DNA from: an uncultured Oscillospiraceae bacterium
GTDB taxonomy: Bacteria > Bacillota > Clostridia > Oscillospirales > Oscillospiraceae
NCBI GenBank assembly: GCA_947625965.1
Contig: CANQQO010000004.1
Location: 1 to 50,022 of the forward strand
DNA length: 50,022 bases
Reading direction: 5' to 3'
The notes beneath the pieces are model-generated. The model worked only from the letters and a program-made list of their open reading frames with translations. It did not search any database and had not been told where the DNA came from. The position numbers and the translations under genes were made by a program. Positions 46,086-50,022 of the stretch are shown here, in pieces. Within the stretch, counting starts at the first letter, position 1, and every line of letters starts with the position of its first letter.

Positions 46086-47711
46086 CTATTCGGCGGAGAT
46101 TAGGTAGTAGTAGACCGGTTGACCGCCTTTGAGGAGATTTACGTCCGCACCGGAGCAGATGTCGGTGAAGACGTCGGCGGCTGTCTGCGCCTGACTTTCG
46201 GCAATGTCCTCGCCATAGTAAATGGTGATGTACTCCTTCCCCCCGTCCCGGACCTTTTCTGCCAGGGATTGGAGCAGCACCTTGATGTCCCGGCTGGTGC
46301 CGAAGAGAGCGCCGCCGTACATGGCAAGATAGTCTCCCTCGTGGATCCGGTAGCCGCCAAAATCCGAGTCCCGGGCGGCGTAGGTGATCTGTATCGTTTC
46401 CACAGTGGACAGGGAGTCATTCATGGCCTGAGTGTTCTCCGCCTCGCTCAGATCCGGAGCGAAGTTCAGCATGGCCGTGACGCCCTGGGGCACCGTCTTG
46501 CTGGGGATCACCACCACGTGCTTGGGCGTCAGCGGGTCCACCTGCTGGGCGGCCATGATGATGTTCTTGTTGTTGGGCAGGACGAAGACCGTCTCCGCCG
46601 GTACCCGGTTCACCGCAGTAAGAATGTCCTGGGTGCTGGGATTCATGGTCTGCCCGCCGGAAATGATGCCGTCCACCCCTAAATTGGTGAACACATCCGC
46701 CAGCCCGTCCCCGGCGCACACGGACACCACGCCAAGGGGCTTCTCCGGCTCGGCGATCTTGGGCGCCATCTCCTGCTCGGTCATGACCTTCTCAGTGTGC
46801 TGAAGACGCATATTCTCGATCTTCACAGTGACGAAGGAGCCGTAGGTCAGAGCCTCCTGTAGGGCGGTGCCGGGGTTGTTGGTGTGGACATGGACCTTGA
46901 TGATCTCGTCGTCATCCACCAGCACCAGGCTGTCCCCCAGCCCGGAGAGGAAAGTACGCAGGGCCTCCGGGTCCTTCTTGTTCTCCCGGGAGACGATGAA
47001 CTCGGTGCAGTAGGTAAAAGTAATGTCCTCGGTGGCGAAGTCGGAAAAGCTGGCCTGCTCCTTCACCTCGACGGTTTCCTCGGGAACGGTGACGTCCTCC
47101 CCCCGGAGGGCGGAGAGCATGGCCTCCAGCGCCAGGACCCAGCCCTTGCCGCCGGCGTCGATGACCCCAGCCTTTTTCAGCACCGGGTTCTGATTCACGG
47201 TGTTGGCCAGGGCGGTCTTGGCCTCGGCCAGGGCGGCCTCGTGGACGTATTCCAGATAGTTGTTCTCCTGGGCGGCCTGGACAGCCTTCGCGGCGGCCAG
47301 ACGGGCCACGGTGAGGATGGTGCCCTCGGCGGGCTTCATCACCGCCTTGTAGGCCGCGTCCACGCCCTTCTGCAGGGCGTCGGCCCACAAAGCGCCGTCA
47401 CATTCCTGGGCCCCCTTGAGCTTCTTGGAGATGCCCCGGAACAGCAGGGAGAGGATCACGCCGGAGTTGCCCCGGGCCCCCCGCAGGGTGGCGGAGGCGG
47501 TGACGGCGGCGGCCTTCTCCAGGGTGGGATCCTCGGCTTTCCGCAGGTCCGCCGCGGCGGAGCCGATGGTCATGGACATATTGGTGCCCGTGTCCCCGTC
47601 GGGGACCGGGAAGACGTTTAACTCGTTGATCTCTTGCTTGTGGATCTCGATAGAGGCGGCCGCGCTGAGAATCATTCTGCGAAAATCGGCCCCGTTCATG
47701 GTCTGCCTCAA
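46086..47711 (-). CDS. fakA: DAK2-domain fatty acid kinase subunit (FakA-like)
   Basis: 541 residues. The N-terminal DhaL/DAK2 domain carries NVFPVPDGDTGTNMSMT (about 32-48) and LRGARGNSGVILS (about 76-88); the C-terminal FakA domain includes VVSVCAGDGLADVF and LPNNKNIIMAAQQV. FakA with FakB phosphorylates exogenous fatty acids for phospholipid synthesis. TTG 47711 follows GGAGGTG; an internal ATG 47699 is possible. It directly follows asp23 as in B. subtilis yloU-yloV. Confidence 0.93.
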   Translation of the reverse strand: MRQTMNGADFRRMILSAAASIEIHKQEINELNVFPVPDGDTGTNMSMTIGSAAADLRKAEDPTLEKAAAVTASATLRGARGNSGVILSLLFRGISKKLKGAQECDGALWADALQKGVDAAYKAVMKPAEGTILTVARLAAAKAVQAAQENNYLEYVHEAALAEAKTALANTVNQNPVLKKAGVIDAGGKGWVLALEAMLSALRGEDVTVPEETVEVKEQASFSDFATEDITFTYCTEFIVSRENKKDPEALRTFLSGLGDSLVLVDDDEIIKVHVHTNNPGTALQEALTYGSFVTVKIENMRLQHTEKVMTEQEMAPKIAEPEKPLGVVSVCAGDGLADVFTNLGVDGIISGGQTMNPSTQDILTAVNRVPAETVFVLPNNKNIIMAAQQVDPLTPKHVVVIPSKTVPQGVTAMLNFAPDLSEAENTQAMNDSLSTVETIQITYAARDSDFGGYRIHEGDYLAMYGGALFGTSRDIKVLLQSLAEKVRDGGKEYITIYYGEDIAESQAQTAADVFTDICSGADVNLLKGGQPVYYYLISAE

Positions 47712-47730
47712 TGGTTACACCTCCGAATTT

Positions 47731-48084
47731 TTATCCGATCATCATGGAATCGATATATACGTTTACCGCCCGGACCTGGGTGCCCGTGCATTTGGTGACG
47801 ACGTAACGCACCTCGGAAATAATGGACGTGCCCACAGCCCCCAGGTTCACCCCGTTGTCTACCATGATGTGCAGATCGATGGAGATGGTGTCGTCCTCAT
47901 GAAAATGGACGCGGACGCCCTTGGCAAGGGACTCCTTCCGCAGCAGGTGGTACACCCCGTCGGTGACGGACCGGGCCGCCATGCCCTTCACGCCGAAACA
48001 GTTGGTGGCGGCGTTGCCCACGATGTCGGTATACACGCTGGTGCTGACATTGACGGAACCGTTTTCATTGTTCAGCCGGATCAT
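47731..48084 (-). CDS. Asp23/Gls24 family protein (YloU-like)
   Basis: 117 residues, with NVSTSVYTDIVGNAATNCFGVKGMA, VHFHEDDTISIDLHIMVDNGVNLGAVG and TSIISEVRYVVTKCTG. This is the Asp23/Gls24 alkaline-shock/envelope-stress family in its short form. ATG 48084 follows CAGGAGGG. It sits between gpmI and fakA; the pairing with fakA is the conserved yloU-yloV arrangement and links it to membrane lipid or envelope homeostasis. Confidence 0.92.
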   Translation of the reverse strand: MIRLNNENGSVNVSTSVYTDIVGNAATNCFGVKGMAARSVTDGVYHLLRKESLAKGVRVHFHEDDTISIDLHIMVDNGVNLGAVGTSIISEVRYVVTKCTGTQVRAVNVYIDSMMIG

Positions 48085-48107
48085 AAGATTCCCTCCTGAA
48101 AAGATTT

Positions 48108-49670
<1,563 letters not shown>

Positions 49671-49727
49671 AGGAATAACCTCCAGAACAGGAAAAACCTA
49701 GTTTTCCAGCCATAATATTGTTATTTT

Positions 49728-49756
49728 ATTTTACATCATTTCTTCCCAAGTTACAA
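49728..49756 (-). promoter_or_regulatory. Candidate promoter of gpmI
   Basis: Minus strand TTGTAA, 17 nt, TAAAAT. Confidence 0.5.
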
Positions 49757-49784
49757 CCCATTTTTGAAAATTTCCGTAACGCAC

Positions 49785-49806
49785 AAAAAAGGGGACAAAA
49801 TCCCCC
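49785..49806 (-). terminator. Terminator for a minus-strand unit outside the window
   Basis: GGGGA/TCCCC hairpin followed by TTTTTTGTGC on the minus strand. Confidence 0.55.
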
Positions 49807-49831
49807 TCAAATTTCAGCAAAGCATCTTGCA

Positions 49832-50022
49832 GGCGGCGGGCAGGGCCCGCTGCCAAAGCGTGCGCCAGCCTGGTGGGGATCGTTACACCTCCCGGGCTCG
49901 CTCGGTATCGGCGGCGTGCCGCCGCTGTCAATGCGCACGGGGATTGCGGAAATCGTTACCGACCCCCCTGTGCCCGGTATCGTTACTGCGGGCGCGATAG
50001 CGCTCTGGTATCGTTACCCTTG
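49832..50022. repeat. Family-3 repeat in inverted orientation, truncated by the window edge
   Basis: Reverse complement reads GTAACGATACC, AGAGCGCTATCGCGCCCGCA, GTAACGATACC, ..GTAACGATTTCC, GGCGGCACGCCGCC, GAGCGAGCCCGGGAGGTGTA, ACGATCCCCACCAGGCTGGC, in an order similar to 45.7-46.1 kb but opposite in direction. No gene is seen between 49671 and the window end. Confidence 0.72.

Overview
The window looks like chromosome from a spore-forming, GC-rich anaerobic Firmicute, most likely family Oscillospiraceae (Flavonifractor/Lawsonibacter/Dysosmobacter-like). This is inferred from spoIIP, a sporulation-type DD-carboxypeptidase, Shine-Dalgarno-led genes with 17-bp-spaced SigA-type promoters, an archaeal-type proS, and an Asp23-FakA pair. 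No phage or CRISPR array was seen.

Layout. 0-4.6 kb: the end of an SPFH gene with an RHH protein, a small membrane protein behind a perfect hairpin, three XRE-type regulators (one with a membrane anchor), tadA-spoIIP, and a small Zn-ribbon/helical/sigma4-like operon behind a strong promoter and a long structured leader. 4.6-7.2 kb: a lower-GC TetR-ABC exporter cassette lying in the remains of a sigma-factor gene. 7.4-17.6 kb: tRNA-Val, apbE, a sugar nucleotidyltransferase, an rlmI-like gene, gluQRS, dacF, a Gx-transporter/NusG-II pair, a low-complexity lipoprotein, a ferredoxin and a CmpB-like membrane protein. 17.8-23.1 kb: a broken TmrB-like gene, proS, sdaA, a low-GC methyltransferase, and tRNA-Ser with four 157-bp tandem repeats built from its own 3' end. 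23.2-27.7 kb: galE, an esterase-esterase-ATP-grasp operon, and an ArsR regulator. 27.8-34.9 kb: a complete glycine cleavage operon (metV-metF-gcvT-gcvH-gcvPA-gcvPB-lplA) behind a tandem glycine riboswitch with an intrinsic terminator. 35-42.9 kb: a DUF1508 protein, aspS, TM2 and DUF2752 membrane proteins, mntP-vanZ-lipoprotein, and an MBOAT/DHHW acyl-transfer pair. 43-50 kb: a DnaJ/DUF5685 pair, a YihY/BrkB protein, and gpmI-asp23-fakA.

How genes work together. The glycine operon is the clearest metabolic unit: glycine is decarboxylated to methylene-THF, which MetV/MetF can reduce to methyl-THF, while LplA supplies lipoate to GcvH. SdaA nearby consumes serine, and proS and aspS are housekeeping genes.

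The most unusual material is intergenic. Family 1 is a ~190-235 bp chain of five hairpins present four times. In three of these the locus-specific stem-loop is duplicated intact on both sides of the element, as if the element inserts at hairpins and duplicates 20-29 bp. Family 2 is the tRNA-Ser-tail tandem repeat, with a diverged solitary relative after sdaA. Family 3 is punctuated by a GTAACGATACC-like motif and flanks the gpmI-asp23-fakA block in opposite orientations. All family assignments were made by eye, without database searches.
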